Positions 7,131-14,905 of a DNA stretch of 50,307 nucleotides are shown in pieces (position 1 is the first letter of the stretch; every line of letters starts with the position of its first letter). Both the position numbers and the translations under genes were made by a program. The DNA comes from Deltaproteobacteria bacterium (GTDB lineage: Bacteria > Myxococcota > B64-G9): NCBI GenBank assembly GCA_019314375.1, contig JAFCZJ010000024.1, forward strand, positions 1 through 50,307, given 5' to 3'. The notes under the pieces are model-generated. The model made no database searches and was not told the origin of the DNA. It saw nothing but the letters and a program-made list of their open reading frames with translations.

Positions 7131-9542
7131 ATGCAAATCGATACCGCCACCGCTCAGCAGCTGGGTTGGCCTGTCATCCTGGAACACTGGTGCGGTCTAA
7201 CCTGCACGCCCCAGGGACAAGCCCTCTGCCGTGCACGCAAAGCCGAAGACGACGAGCAGAAAATCGACATTTGGCAAAAGATGGCCTTGGATCTCAATCG
7301 CCTGCAGGATGAAGGCAAGGCCGCGCCCATCGATGCGGTGGAGTTGGTAAGCGAGGATCTCCATCGAGCCGCCAAGGGCGGGGTGCTTCACAGCGAGGCC
7401 TTGCTTCGCCTGGCGGAAGCCATGCTGGTCAGCTCCAGGGTCCGCCGCTATTTGATGGTGGATGGCAACCTGGTGGGCACCGCCCTGGTGGACTTGGCCC
7501 GCGGCAGTCATGACCTGCAAGGGCCCGGCCGGGATCTGAAAGCGGCCTTCGACGAAGATGGAAATCTGCGCGACTCGGCCTCGCCGGAGCTGCAGCAACT
7601 TAGGCGGAGCGAGCGCAACTTGGCCGACGGCATTCGGGCGCGCTTGGAGCGCATGATGCACACGACCCGAATGGCCGCCTGCCTGCAAGAGGATTACATC
7701 ACCCAGCGGGGGGACCGCTATGTGCTCCCCGTCCGCTCCGACTCCCGGGGGGAGGTCCCGGGCCTGGTGCACGACACCTCGGGCAGTGGTGCCACCCTCT
7801 TCATCGAGCCGACCGAGATCATCGACAGCGGCAACAAGCTTAAAATCGCCAAAGCCGCGGTCAATGAGGAAATCAAACGCATCCTGGCCGAGTACAGCCG
7901 CGAAGTGGTAGGCCACACGCAGGCCCTGATGGACAACCTGGCCATGTTGGCTGAATTCGACGCTTTGAATGCCGCGGTGGCATTGGGTCGACACATGGAC
8001 GCCCGATTCATCGAAGTCGGCGGTGAAGGCTTCGACCTGCGCCAGGCCCGGCATCCGGCCATGGTGCTCATGGGACAAAAGCCCATAGCCAACGACATCC
8101 ATCTACCAGAAGGCCGCAAGGCCCTGCTGATCTCCGGCCCCAACGCCGGCGGCAAAACCGTGGCCATGAAAACCCTGGGCTTGGCCAGCCTCATGGCCCA
8201 ACGAGGCCTGCCCGTACCGGTCGCCGAGGGTTCTCGCATCTGTCGCTTCGGGCACATAGCCGCCGTCATCGGAGATGCCCAGGACATTAGCCAAGGCCTG
8301 TCTACTTTCTCGGCCCATGTAAAACGGATCGCACTCATCTTGGAGAACACAAGCACCCGCTCTCTGGTCTTGCTGGACGAAATCGCCGCCGACACCGACC
8401 CCCAACACGGGGCCGCCTTGGCCTGCAGCATCTTGGAAAGCCTGGTGGACCGCGGTGCCATCGTCTTGGCCACCACCCACTACGAAGAACTCAAGCACTT
8501 GCCTTTCGCCGACGAACGCTTCGCCAACGCCAGCGTGGGTTTTGACTTAGAGCACATGGAGCCCAACTTCATCCTGCATCCGGAAGTACCGGGCCGTTCC
8601 CTGACCCTGGACATCGCCCGACGCCTGGGCATGCCCGAGGCCGTTTTGGAGCGCGCAGCCGCCAGGCTGGACGGCAAAGAGCGACAACTGGATGCGGTGT
8701 TGCAGGGCTTAGATCACGAGCGCCAGGAACTCAACGATCTACGCGGCCAGCTGGAAATCCGCCAGGAACAATCAAAGCAAGCACGTGATGAACATCGAGA
8801 GGCGGCCGACAGCTTGCGCAAGCGCAAGACCGAGTTGCTGGGCAAAGGCAGAGAGGCCCTCTTGTCGGAAATCGCCACCGTACGCAGACAAGTGGCCGGG
8901 GTGATCGAATCCATGCGGCAGCCCGGACCCATGAAAGACGTGGTCGACGCCAGCCGAAAACTCATCGGCCTGGAAGAAAAAGTCAGCCAGGCCGCCAAAA
9001 AACCGGAGCCCAATATCGAGGGCCCCAAAGACGAAGAACCCAAACTCGCGGATCTGAACGACCTGGCCGCCGGTGATCAAGTCCTTCTGACCACCATGGG
9101 CCAAGAAGCGCAGGTCACCAGCGTCGATCGCAAGACGGGCATGGTCAGTCTCTTGATGGGCATAATGCGAACGCGAGCAGGCGTAGACAAACTACGCCTG
9201 CTAAAAAAAGCCCCCCTTCGCAAAAAGCCCAGCCAGGACTCATCCACCAAAAACCCCAAGATGCCAAGCAAAGCAGCACGCCCCATCGAAATCCGCTCTT
9301 CCCAAAACACCCTGGATCTCAGAGGCACGCGCGTCGATGAAGCCCTGGACCAGGTGGACCGATTTCTGGATGAAATGTTCGGCCAAGATCAAGCAGCCGC
9401 CTTCATCATCCACGGCCACGGCACGGGAGCCCTCAGAGCCGCCATACGCGACCTCCTGAAAACCTCACCCTACCCAAGACATTTCCGAGCCGGAACCCAG
9501 GAAGAAGGTGGCGATGGGGTGACGGTGGTGATCTTGAAATAG
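7131..9542 (+). CDS. mutS2: MutS2 family ATPase/endonuclease with Smr domain
   Basis: The 803-residue protein is a full-length MutS2. MutS2 proteins use ATP-driven clamps and an Smr domain to act on branched DNA, limiting recombination, or on collided ribosomes. The N-terminal core/lever helices cover about 1-300. The ATPase domain has Walker A GPNAGGKT at 336-343, a Q-rich VIGDAQDISQGLSTFSAH segment and Walker B LLDEIAADTDP. A long coiled coil lies at about 510-600. A KOW-like linker and a C-terminal Smr domain (about 725-803) with DLRG and HGHGTGALR follow. It starts at ATG 7131, as the upstream TAG closes the previous gene at 7084. The mismatch-recognition N-terminal domain of MutS1 is absent, as normal for MutS2. 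No Shine-Dalgarno sequence is visible. Confidence 0.95.
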   Translation: MQIDTATAQQLGWPVILEHWCGLTCTPQGQALCRARKAEDDEQKIDIWQKMALDLNRLQDEGKAAPIDAVELVSEDLHRAAKGGVLHSEALLRLAEAMLVSSRVRRYLMVDGNLVGTALVDLARGSHDLQGPGRDLKAAFDEDGNLRDSASPELQQLRRSERNLADGIRARLERMMHTTRMAACLQEDYITQRGDRYVLPVRSDSRGEVPGLVHDTSGSGATLFIEPTEIIDSGNKLKIAKAAVNEEIKRILAEYSREVVGHTQALMDNLAMLAEFDALNAAVALGRHMDARFIEVGGEGFDLRQARHPAMVLMGQKPIANDIHLPEGRKALLISGPNAGGKTVAMKTLGLASLMAQRGLPVPVAEGSRICRFGHIAAVIGDAQDISQGLSTFSAHVKRIALILENTSTRSLVLLDEIAADTDPQHGAALACSILESLVDRGAIVLATTHYEELKHLPFADERFANASVGFDLEHMEPNFILHPEVPGRSLTLDIARRLGMPEAVLERAAARLDGKERQLDAVLQGLDHERQELNDLRGQLEIRQEQSKQARDEHREAADSLRKRKTELLGKGREALLSEIATVRRQVAGVIESMRQPGPMKDVVDASRKLIGLEEKVSQAAKKPEPNIEGPKDEEPKLADLNDLAAGDQVLLTTMGQEAQVTSVDRKTGMVSLLMGIMRTRAGVDKLRLLKKAPLRKKPSQDSSTKNPKMPSKAARPIEIRSSQNTLDLRGTRVDEALDQVDRFLDEMFGQDQAAAFIIHGHGTGALRAAIRDLLKTSPYPRHFRAGTQEEGGDGVTVVILK

Positions 9543-9562
9543 CTTCGTATCCACATAGGTCT

Positions 9563-9620
9563 AAAACGAATTAGCCAGGCTAATTCGTTTTGCTATCGTT
9601 GATTAGCCAGGCTAATTCGT
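9563..9620 (+). promoter_or_regulatory. Twin palindromes upstream of the DUF4143 ATPase gene
   Basis: A perfect inverted repeat with 14-base arms and a one-base centre spans 9563-9591. Its core TTAGCCAGGCTAA (9571-9583) recurs at 9603-9615. The two cores are 32 bases apart start to start, close to three DNA turns, as expected for paired operator sites on one helix face. The following ATPase gene starts at 9649. The first palindrome ends in TTTT and could also act as a terminator for mutS2. Confidence 0.6.
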
Positions 9621-9648
9621 GGTAACATGCCCAGGAAAGGGGCCGGAC

Positions 9649-10983
9649 ATGGGCATGAACCCAAAGACATACGAAGACATTATCAATCTCAACCCCTGGA
9701 TAACAAATCCCAAAACATACAAACCACGTCTCGCCGGACTCCTGCCGAAGCATTTTATTCCACGTATACAGGGTCCAGCTCCTGATTCAGACGGTCCGAG
9801 CGCCAAATTGATCGTTGGACCGCGGCAGTCCGGAAAGACATCCCTTGTTTGGTCCATTCTGAAAGACAGACCCCCACAAAGCGTTCTCTTTCTCAACGGA
9901 GAAGAAAGAGTGGTGCGAATGTGGGCAAATTCAGCCGGCCTCATGGCTGCGAACATTCGGGAGGCTTTTCCCGAGGTCACGACTCTCTTTTTCGATGAAG
10001 CGCAGCACATTGAAGATGCGGGCCTCCTGATCAAAGGCCTCATCGATTCGGGTCATGGCTTCGATGTATGGGTCACCGGATCCTCCGCCTTCCACCTCAT
10101 GGACAAGACCCGCGAGTCCATGGCCGGCCGAGCCAGTCAACACCAACTCCTGCCCTTTTCTCTGGAGGAACTACTTGCCGCCGAAAAAACCCGAACACCC
10201 GTCGCGCTTGATAGCGCCGCCATCAAGCATGTACGCCGAATGATGGTCCGTGGCTCGTATCCTCAAGTCTGGGAGGGAAACGATCACTGGGTCACCCTGA
10301 AGTCCCTCATCAACGCCTTCGTAACTAGAGACGCATCCGACATGTTTCGGATTCGCAACCCCGAGGCCTTCAGAAAGTTAATGCAGCTTGCGGCCGGACA
10401 AATCGGGCAAATGGCCAACCAATCGGAGTGGGCGGCCCATGTGGGCGTGTCCTCCTCCACGGTCGGGCAGTACCTCGGGATGCTCGAGGATGCCTGGATC
10501 ATCCGCCAGGTGCCGGCCTTCGCCGGAGGCGCTCGCAGGGAAGTAACCTCCGCGGTGAGGGTTCACTTCTACGACATGGGGCTACGAAATGCGCTGACAG
10601 GAAGCCGAAGCGAGGATCTCGACAGGCGCCTCGATCGGGGTGCCTTGGCCGAGGGCTTCGCCTTCAGCGAAATAGCCAAGACCCTCGATCCCCTCTGGAG
10701 CCTGCACTACTGGCGAGCCAAGGGCGGCGCGGAGGTGGATTTCGTGCTGATCAACGGCCTTCGCAAAATCGGCATCGAAATAAAATCCGGTCCACGGATA
10801 AAAATCTCCCGATCCGCCCGAAGCTTCATCCAGGCCTACCATCCCGAACTCTTCTTGGTGGTCTCCCTTGATACCGACCAGGCCGGCACGCAGTTGCTGG
10901 AGCAGACGCCGATAAAATTCATCCCCTTGTCGCATTTGGCGAAGGAGGTCAGGGAGGTGATGGATGCGGATATCTCCGTTTAG
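9649..10983 (+). CDS. AAA ATPase with DUF4143 (PD-(D/E)XK-like) C-terminus
   Basis: The ATG at 9649, six bases after AGGAAAGGGG, gives a 444-residue protein; an in-frame GTG at 9619 falls inside the palindrome and is less likely. The AAA_14-type ATPase domain has Walker A GPRQSGKT at 57-64 and Walker B-like TLFFDEAQHIED. A winged-helix segment with an SEWAAHVGVSSSTVGQYLGML helix-turn-helix pattern follows, split here by its loop. The C-terminal DUF4143 part contains GAEVDFVL and IEIKSG, which match the D...E-x-K core of the PD-(D/E)XK nuclease fold. Proteins of this family are common accessory genes of unsettled function. The DNA-binding motif and upstream twin palindrome suggest autoregulation. 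Whether the nuclease-like core is active cannot be told. Confidence 0.88.
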   Translation: MGMNPKTYEDIINLNPWITNPKTYKPRLAGLLPKHFIPRIQGPAPDSDGPSAKLIVGPRQSGKTSLVWSILKDRPPQSVLFLNGEERVVRMWANSAGLMAANIREAFPEVTTLFFDEAQHIEDAGLLIKGLIDSGHGFDVWVTGSSAFHLMDKTRESMAGRASQHQLLPFSLEELLAAEKTRTPVALDSAAIKHVRRMMVRGSYPQVWEGNDHWVTLKSLINAFVTRDASDMFRIRNPEAFRKLMQLAAGQIGQMANQSEWAAHVGVSSSTVGQYLGMLEDAWIIRQVPAFAGGARREVTSAVRVHFYDMGLRNALTGSRSEDLDRRLDRGALAEGFAFSEIAKTLDPLWSLHYWRAKGGAEVDFVLINGLRKIGIEIKSGPRIKISRSARSFIQAYHPELFLVVSLDTDQAGTQLLEQTPIKFIPLSHLAKEVREVMDADISV

Positions 10984-11005
10984 AATGGGATCTGGGTCAT
11001 AGCGC

Positions 11006-11034
11006 TTGCCTTGCCACGCTCCCTTGGCTAAATT
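11006..11034 (+). promoter_or_regulatory. Candidate promoter for the nitroreductase gene
   Basis: TTGCCT (11006-11011) and TAAATT (11029-11034) are separated by 17 bases, each matching the sigma-70 consensus at four positions. The pair sits 29 bases before the GTG start, with the ribosome site AGGAGGT between. Confidence 0.45.
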
Positions 11035-11062
11035 GCAGTGCTCATCTAGGAGGTACGAATTC

Positions 11063-11587
11063 GTGAATGATTCCTTGCTGGACGTGATGCGCAATCGGCG
11101 TTCCGTGCGCGAGTTTTTGCCCCAGCCCATAGAAGACAGAACCGTGACGCGATTGATGACGGCTGCTTCATGGGCACCGACGGCCGGGAATGCGCAGCCC
11201 TGGTTTTTCTATGTCATCCGCGACGAGTACATGCTGCGCAAGTTGGCCGACGCAGCCCTGGGGCAGGTCTTTTTGGCACGGGCACCCATGGTCATCGTGG
11301 CCTGTGCGGATTTGGATAAGGCCAAGGCTGCTTACAAGGAACGAGGCGAGAGCCTCTATTGCATTCAGGACACCGCCGCCGCCACCCAGAACTTGCTCTT
11401 GATGGCCCATGCTCTGGGCTTGGGTGCCTGTTGGGTGGGGGCCTTTGATGAAGCCTCGGTGACCAGCCTGCTTTACCTGCCCAAGCAACACCGTCCGGTG
11501 GCCCTGGTGCCGGTGGGCTGGCCGGCCAAAATCCCCGCGGATCCGGGTCGCCTAGAGCTGAACCGTATTTTCTCCGAGCTCGACTGA
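11063..11587 (+). CDS. Nitroreductase family protein
   Basis: GTG 11063 lies eight bases after a perfect AGGAGGT, giving 174 residues. The protein has the flavin reductase/nitroreductase fold: the RRSVREF motif that binds the FMN phosphate near residue 11, ASWAPTAGNAQPWFF for flavin contact, and GLGACWVGAFD near the C-terminus. Such enzymes reduce nitro groups, quinones or related substrates with NAD(P)H, usually as homodimers. The natural substrate cannot be read from sequence. At about 175 residues it belongs to the short subgroup of the family. The next gene begins 2 bases after its stop, so the two are probably co-transcribed, although they are unlike in function. Confidence 0.9.
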   Translation: MNDSLLDVMRNRRSVREFLPQPIEDRTVTRLMTAASWAPTAGNAQPWFFYVIRDEYMLRKLADAALGQVFLARAPMVIVACADLDKAKAAYKERGESLYCIQDTAAATQNLLLMAHALGLGACWVGAFDEASVTSLLYLPKQHRPVALVPVGWPAKIPADPGRLELNRIFSELD

Positions 11588-11589
11588 AC

Positions 11590-12678
11590 ATGGACAATCG
11601 ACTCTTCCCCATCTGGATAGCCCTCGGCCTGGTCCTGCTATCCACCCAGTCATCGGCGGACACGAATCTCTTGGAGATAAAAAAAGTCAGCGTGGCAGTC
11701 CTTGTGGGCGAGACCGGCGAGGCCGAAGACGGCATCATCCGCGCCAGGCTGGACGAAAAAGTAAGCCTCTTCGCAGTGGTGGAAGCGCGCATCCAGGGAA
11801 AAACCGTGTTCATCAGCCAGGCTCCGGCACTGAAGCTTTCCGGCAGGCGGGTTCCAAAAAAACGACTGCGCCGACCCGAAGCCATGACAGGTTTGGACCT
11901 CAAGTTGCGCTGGGCCAAAGTTCAACCGGTGGGAGAAAGCTACAGCAACACCGAAGGCGGCTTTCACTGGGATAAAATCCAATACTGCGAAAAAACACTA
12001 GGACCCTGGGGCGATGACTGGTCACGGTTGGCCGACGGTCATCCCATCCCGGGATCAGGCTATGCCGACGTCAACGACGGCGCGGGCACCATGGCATTCA
12101 AGATTTCCGTGCAGCACAACGACAAAGTGTTCAACTCACCAGGCTCAGAGACTCGCTACCGTGGCGGCATCGCCGACCATGTCACCCGCGTGGCCTTTCG
12201 TCGCTCAGATGATTTTTTGGGCTACTTAAGCGAGCTATTCAATACGCCCTACATCTGGGGCTCAGCCGGCGTGCCCCCCAAGGTCCACCAGGCAGAGCGA
12301 CTCATCGGCTCGGACTGTGCCGACTTCATCGTCTACGGTGCCCGTCGGGCGGGCAAGAAGATCCGCTACAAGGCCTCCTACCACATCCCGGAGTCCGCAC
12401 GAGGCATCGCCCGGGCCGTGGGCGTGGATGCCAAAGGCCAATTTATCGATGGCAACAAGCGCCCGCTTCGCATAGGCCCCAAGTCCATACAGGTGGGCGA
12501 TGTGCTCTTGTTCCCCCGTCACGTGGGTGCCCTGACAGAGGACCTGCCGCCCTTGGGCATCCTCGACATACACGACAAGATGATTCACACCTACTGGGCT
12601 CCACCGCGAGTGCAACCCATCGAAGACACGGCTTACGCCGAAAGCAAGGTACAAGTCTTGCGCTACGATTTCGATTGA
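11590..12678 (+). CDS. Exported NlpC/P60-like protein
   Basis: The protein has 362 residues, with a signal peptide at 1-23 (cleavage near SSA-DT). The N-terminal 200 residues are of unknown fold. From about 215, LSELFNTPYIWGSAG and GSDCADFIVYGARRAGK resemble the start of an NlpC/P60 cysteine peptidase, with C243 as the candidate nucleophile. GDVLLFPRHVG supplies H311 as the candidate second catalytic residue, and a later HDKMIHTYW gives another His. NlpC/P60 enzymes cut peptidoglycan stems or related amides in the periplasm. The match is by pattern only; an inactive or differently specific relative is possible. It begins 2 bases after the nitroreductase stop and overlaps the convergent winged-helix-like gene by 16 bases. 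Confidence 0.75.
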   Translation: MDNRLFPIWIALGLVLLSTQSSADTNLLEIKKVSVAVLVGETGEAEDGIIRARLDEKVSLFAVVEARIQGKTVFISQAPALKLSGRRVPKKRLRRPEAMTGLDLKLRWAKVQPVGESYSNTEGGFHWDKIQYCEKTLGPWGDDWSRLADGHPIPGSGYADVNDGAGTMAFKISVQHNDKVFNSPGSETRYRGGIADHVTRVAFRRSDDFLGYLSELFNTPYIWGSAGVPPKVHQAERLIGSDCADFIVYGARRAGKKIRYKASYHIPESARGIARAVGVDAKGQFIDGNKRPLRIGPKSIQVGDVLLFPRHVGALTEDLPPLGILDIHDKMIHTYWAPPRVQPIEDTAYAESKVQVLRYDFD

Positions 12679-12980
12679 AGTTTTCGCTCACGCGTCCTGG
12701 GAAGACGCAGTCGAATGGGTGACTCGCCGGGGACTCGCTCGATCAAGCCCCGCCGTTCCAGTTCCAGTTGCACAACGCGCGTATAGAGACTCACCGTCTT
12801 CCGCAAAGGAAACTTGATGGGATTCAGGGTCTTGGCCACCTTGTCGACCAAATCATCGAAGCGCATACCCGGCCGCGATTCAGCCAAGGTGCTCAAAATG
12901 GCCTTTTCCACCGGGCGGGCCATGCGCTTGGATATCCGTGTGGCTGAAAAACGTTTTGTTTTTGATATCTTAGCTGTCAT
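12663..12980 (-). CDS. Small winged-helix-like protein
   Basis: Starting at ATG 12980, six bases after GGAG, the product is 105 residues; a longer version from 13109 is open but has no ribosome site. It is strongly basic (KISKTKRFSATRISKRMAR). Residues 20-95 contain helices followed by VVQLELERRGLIERVPGESPIRLRLP, the pattern of a winged-helix domain with its beta wing. It may bind DNA, or be a small adaptor. It is convergent with the NlpC-like gene and divergent from the CarD-like gene 155 bases away, so it could regulate either. Function is not known. Confidence 0.6.
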   Translation of the reverse strand: MTAKISKTKRFSATRISKRMARPVEKAILSTLAESRPGMRFDDLVDKVAKTLNPIKFPLRKTVSLYTRVVQLELERRGLIERVPGESPIRLRLPRTRERKLQSKS

Positions 12981-13135
12981 GCCGACTCCAAGCCGCCCCT
13001 TGAACAAAGACATTCTAATCACGATGCCCCCTTCAGGAAAGCGGAAAAAACCATCTCCTGGTCTCTCCTGCTTCCCCATGATATGAAAATCCCAAGCCCT
13101 GCCGTCCAATGGACCGGAAAAGCAGGAGTACTACC

Positions 13136-14854
13136 ATGAGCCAAATCGACATCGACAAAATCAAACCCGGAGATTTATTCATCATTCCGCCCCACGGACC
13201 CGGCCGGGTGGTGTCCATCGAGCGGGAAGCCGCCAAAGTGGTCCTGATTTTCCCGGCCGGCCACCAACTGGACCTTTCCCCCGAGGAGCTACAGCAGGAC
13301 GCCCGCTTGCCCGTTGAAAAAAAACAGGCAAATGCGGCCCGGGCTCATCTTCAAAAGCTGGACGTCAAGCCCGACCAGACACCCTTCGAGGAGGGTTTCA
13401 AAGATCGCATGGAGGTGGTGTCTTCGGGCGATTTAGAGAAAATGGCCATGTTGTTGCGCAAACTGGCCACCCGGTCTGATCCGGCCTCGCCCGGCGAACA
13501 GCGTTTCCGGCAAAACTTAGAAGATCAGGTCCTGGTCGAACTGGCCGAGGTGCTGGGGCTCAACCGAGCCCTGCTGGCCCAGGAGCTCAAACAGGCGGTC
13601 TCAACCCGGAACCCCATCAAGCCCGACGAACAGCCCCAAGAACAAAAACCCATCGCTGTGCCCTGTGAAACGACGGCAAGCAGCACCCCGCCCAAGGTGG
13701 CCTGTTACCGTCATCCGGAAAGCCCAGCCACAGACACCTGCCCCCGCTGCCTCAAGGCCATGTGTGATGTCTGCGCCATGCCCAGCGCCTCGGGTTTCTT
13801 ATGCCCAGAATGCAACCGCAGCAGACAACAACGAAGCCTGATTATCAAAATCGCGGGTTTCTTCCTCATCAGCGGTCTCTTGCTGGGTGGCGGCATTTTT
13901 TTCCTGAGCCATTACGAGCCCCCCTTTGACTATGGGGACAAGGCGGCCAAGGTACATCAACTATCCAAACGGCTCGAAAAAGACCCCTGCGATCGAGTCA
14001 AAATGCTGAAACTCGCGGAGCTTTTACTGGAAGCAGGCGATCATCAGCGGGCGGTGGAAGACTCCAAACGCTTCTTGTCCGAATGCGGCGAGTTCAACCG
14101 GCTCTTGTGGGTTACCTATGAAGCCAACAAGCGCATGGGTGAATACGACGCGGCCATCGCCGAGGTGAGCGCGCTCATCTCGGCCCATCCCTTTGACAAG
14201 GATTTCCGTTGGTGGCGGGCCGAGGCCTACGCCCGCAAACGAGACTGGAAAAATGCGCTGGCCGACTATCGCCAGGCCTTGGGCTTACAGCCCAGGCTGC
14301 ACTCCATTCCCTACGAGATGGCCCGCGCGGCCAAAGAGACAGGCAAGCCCTGCGACGGCATCATGCCCATCGAGCAACTCGTCTACCATCATCCCTCGGC
14401 CGGTCAAGATGCCAACCTCCTGCATCGCTTAGAAACCCTCTACCGTATGCCGGCATGCCGAGGCATGGCGGGCATCGGCTTCGCCGCTTTGCCCCTGGGC
14501 GAAGACGAGGCAGCCATTGAAGTCAAACTACCAGGTGAGCAAGTCGGTCGTTTTCGGGTTCAACTGGGCTCGCCCTATACTCTTTTGAGCGAAGCCTTGG
14601 CCAAGCGAATCGAATTGGGTCAGGGTCAGGCCTTCTTGATTTGGGATGGCAACGAAGTGCACGAGGGGAAACTCCTGCGCCTTGAGCGCATGCAGGTAGA
14701 GGAGGCCCTGGCCGAAAAGGTAGACGTGGTCATCGTCAAGGAATTGCCCGAAGGAGAAGACGGTCGATTGGGCTTAAGCTTTTTGAGCCGCTTCGCCCTG
14801 CGTATCGATCCGGACTCAAACACCCTGGAACTAAGCCCCAAGCTGGGCGAGTGA
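13136..14854 (+). CDS. CarD/CdnL-like, zinc-finger, TPR and retropepsin-like membrane protein
   Basis: ATG 13136, seven bases after AGGAG, gives 572 residues with an unusual domain order. Residues 3-165 resemble CdnL/CarD: a Tudor-like GDLFIIPPHGPGRVVSIE strand set, then the helical part with SGDLEKMAMLLRKLA and GEQRF. Residues about 188-226 form a B-box-like zinc module with C-x2-C pairs and a CYRH start. A transmembrane helix spans about 238-258. TPR-like helices follow at about 270-440. The C-terminal 120 residues resemble retropepsin-type aspartic proteases, including the closing LGLSFLSRFALRID...NTLELSP pattern. Where the catalytic D-T-G should be, the sequence reads Q-L-G-S, so the protease is probably dead and used for binding. 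It may carry an RNA-polymerase-contacting domain to the membrane. All domain calls rest on sequence pattern alone. Confidence 0.8.
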   Translation: MSQIDIDKIKPGDLFIIPPHGPGRVVSIEREAAKVVLIFPAGHQLDLSPEELQQDARLPVEKKQANAARAHLQKLDVKPDQTPFEEGFKDRMEVVSSGDLEKMAMLLRKLATRSDPASPGEQRFRQNLEDQVLVELAEVLGLNRALLAQELKQAVSTRNPIKPDEQPQEQKPIAVPCETTASSTPPKVACYRHPESPATDTCPRCLKAMCDVCAMPSASGFLCPECNRSRQQRSLIIKIAGFFLISGLLLGGGIFFLSHYEPPFDYGDKAAKVHQLSKRLEKDPCDRVKMLKLAELLLEAGDHQRAVEDSKRFLSECGEFNRLLWVTYEANKRMGEYDAAIAEVSALISAHPFDKDFRWWRAEAYARKRDWKNALADYRQALGLQPRLHSIPYEMARAAKETGKPCDGIMPIEQLVYHHPSAGQDANLLHRLETLYRMPACRGMAGIGFAALPLGEDEAAIEVKLPGEQVGRFRVQLGSPYTLLSEALAKRIELGQGQAFLIWDGNEVHEGKLLRLERMQVEEALAEKVDVVIVKELPEGEDGRLGLSFLSRFALRIDPDSNTLELSPKLGE

Positions 14855-14905
14855 TCCCCAAAGCAAATTTTCTGCTAAGCTCGACGAGTTGATGGGAGGT
14901 AGCAC

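Noticed and set aside
9619-9648. Earlier GTG start for the DUF4143 ATPase
   Set aside because: It lies inside the second palindrome, while ATG 9649 has a good ribosome site at the right distance.
12981-13109. Longer N-terminus for the winged-helix-like protein
   Set aside because: No ribosome site precedes the earlier starts, whereas GGAG lies six bases before ATG 12980.
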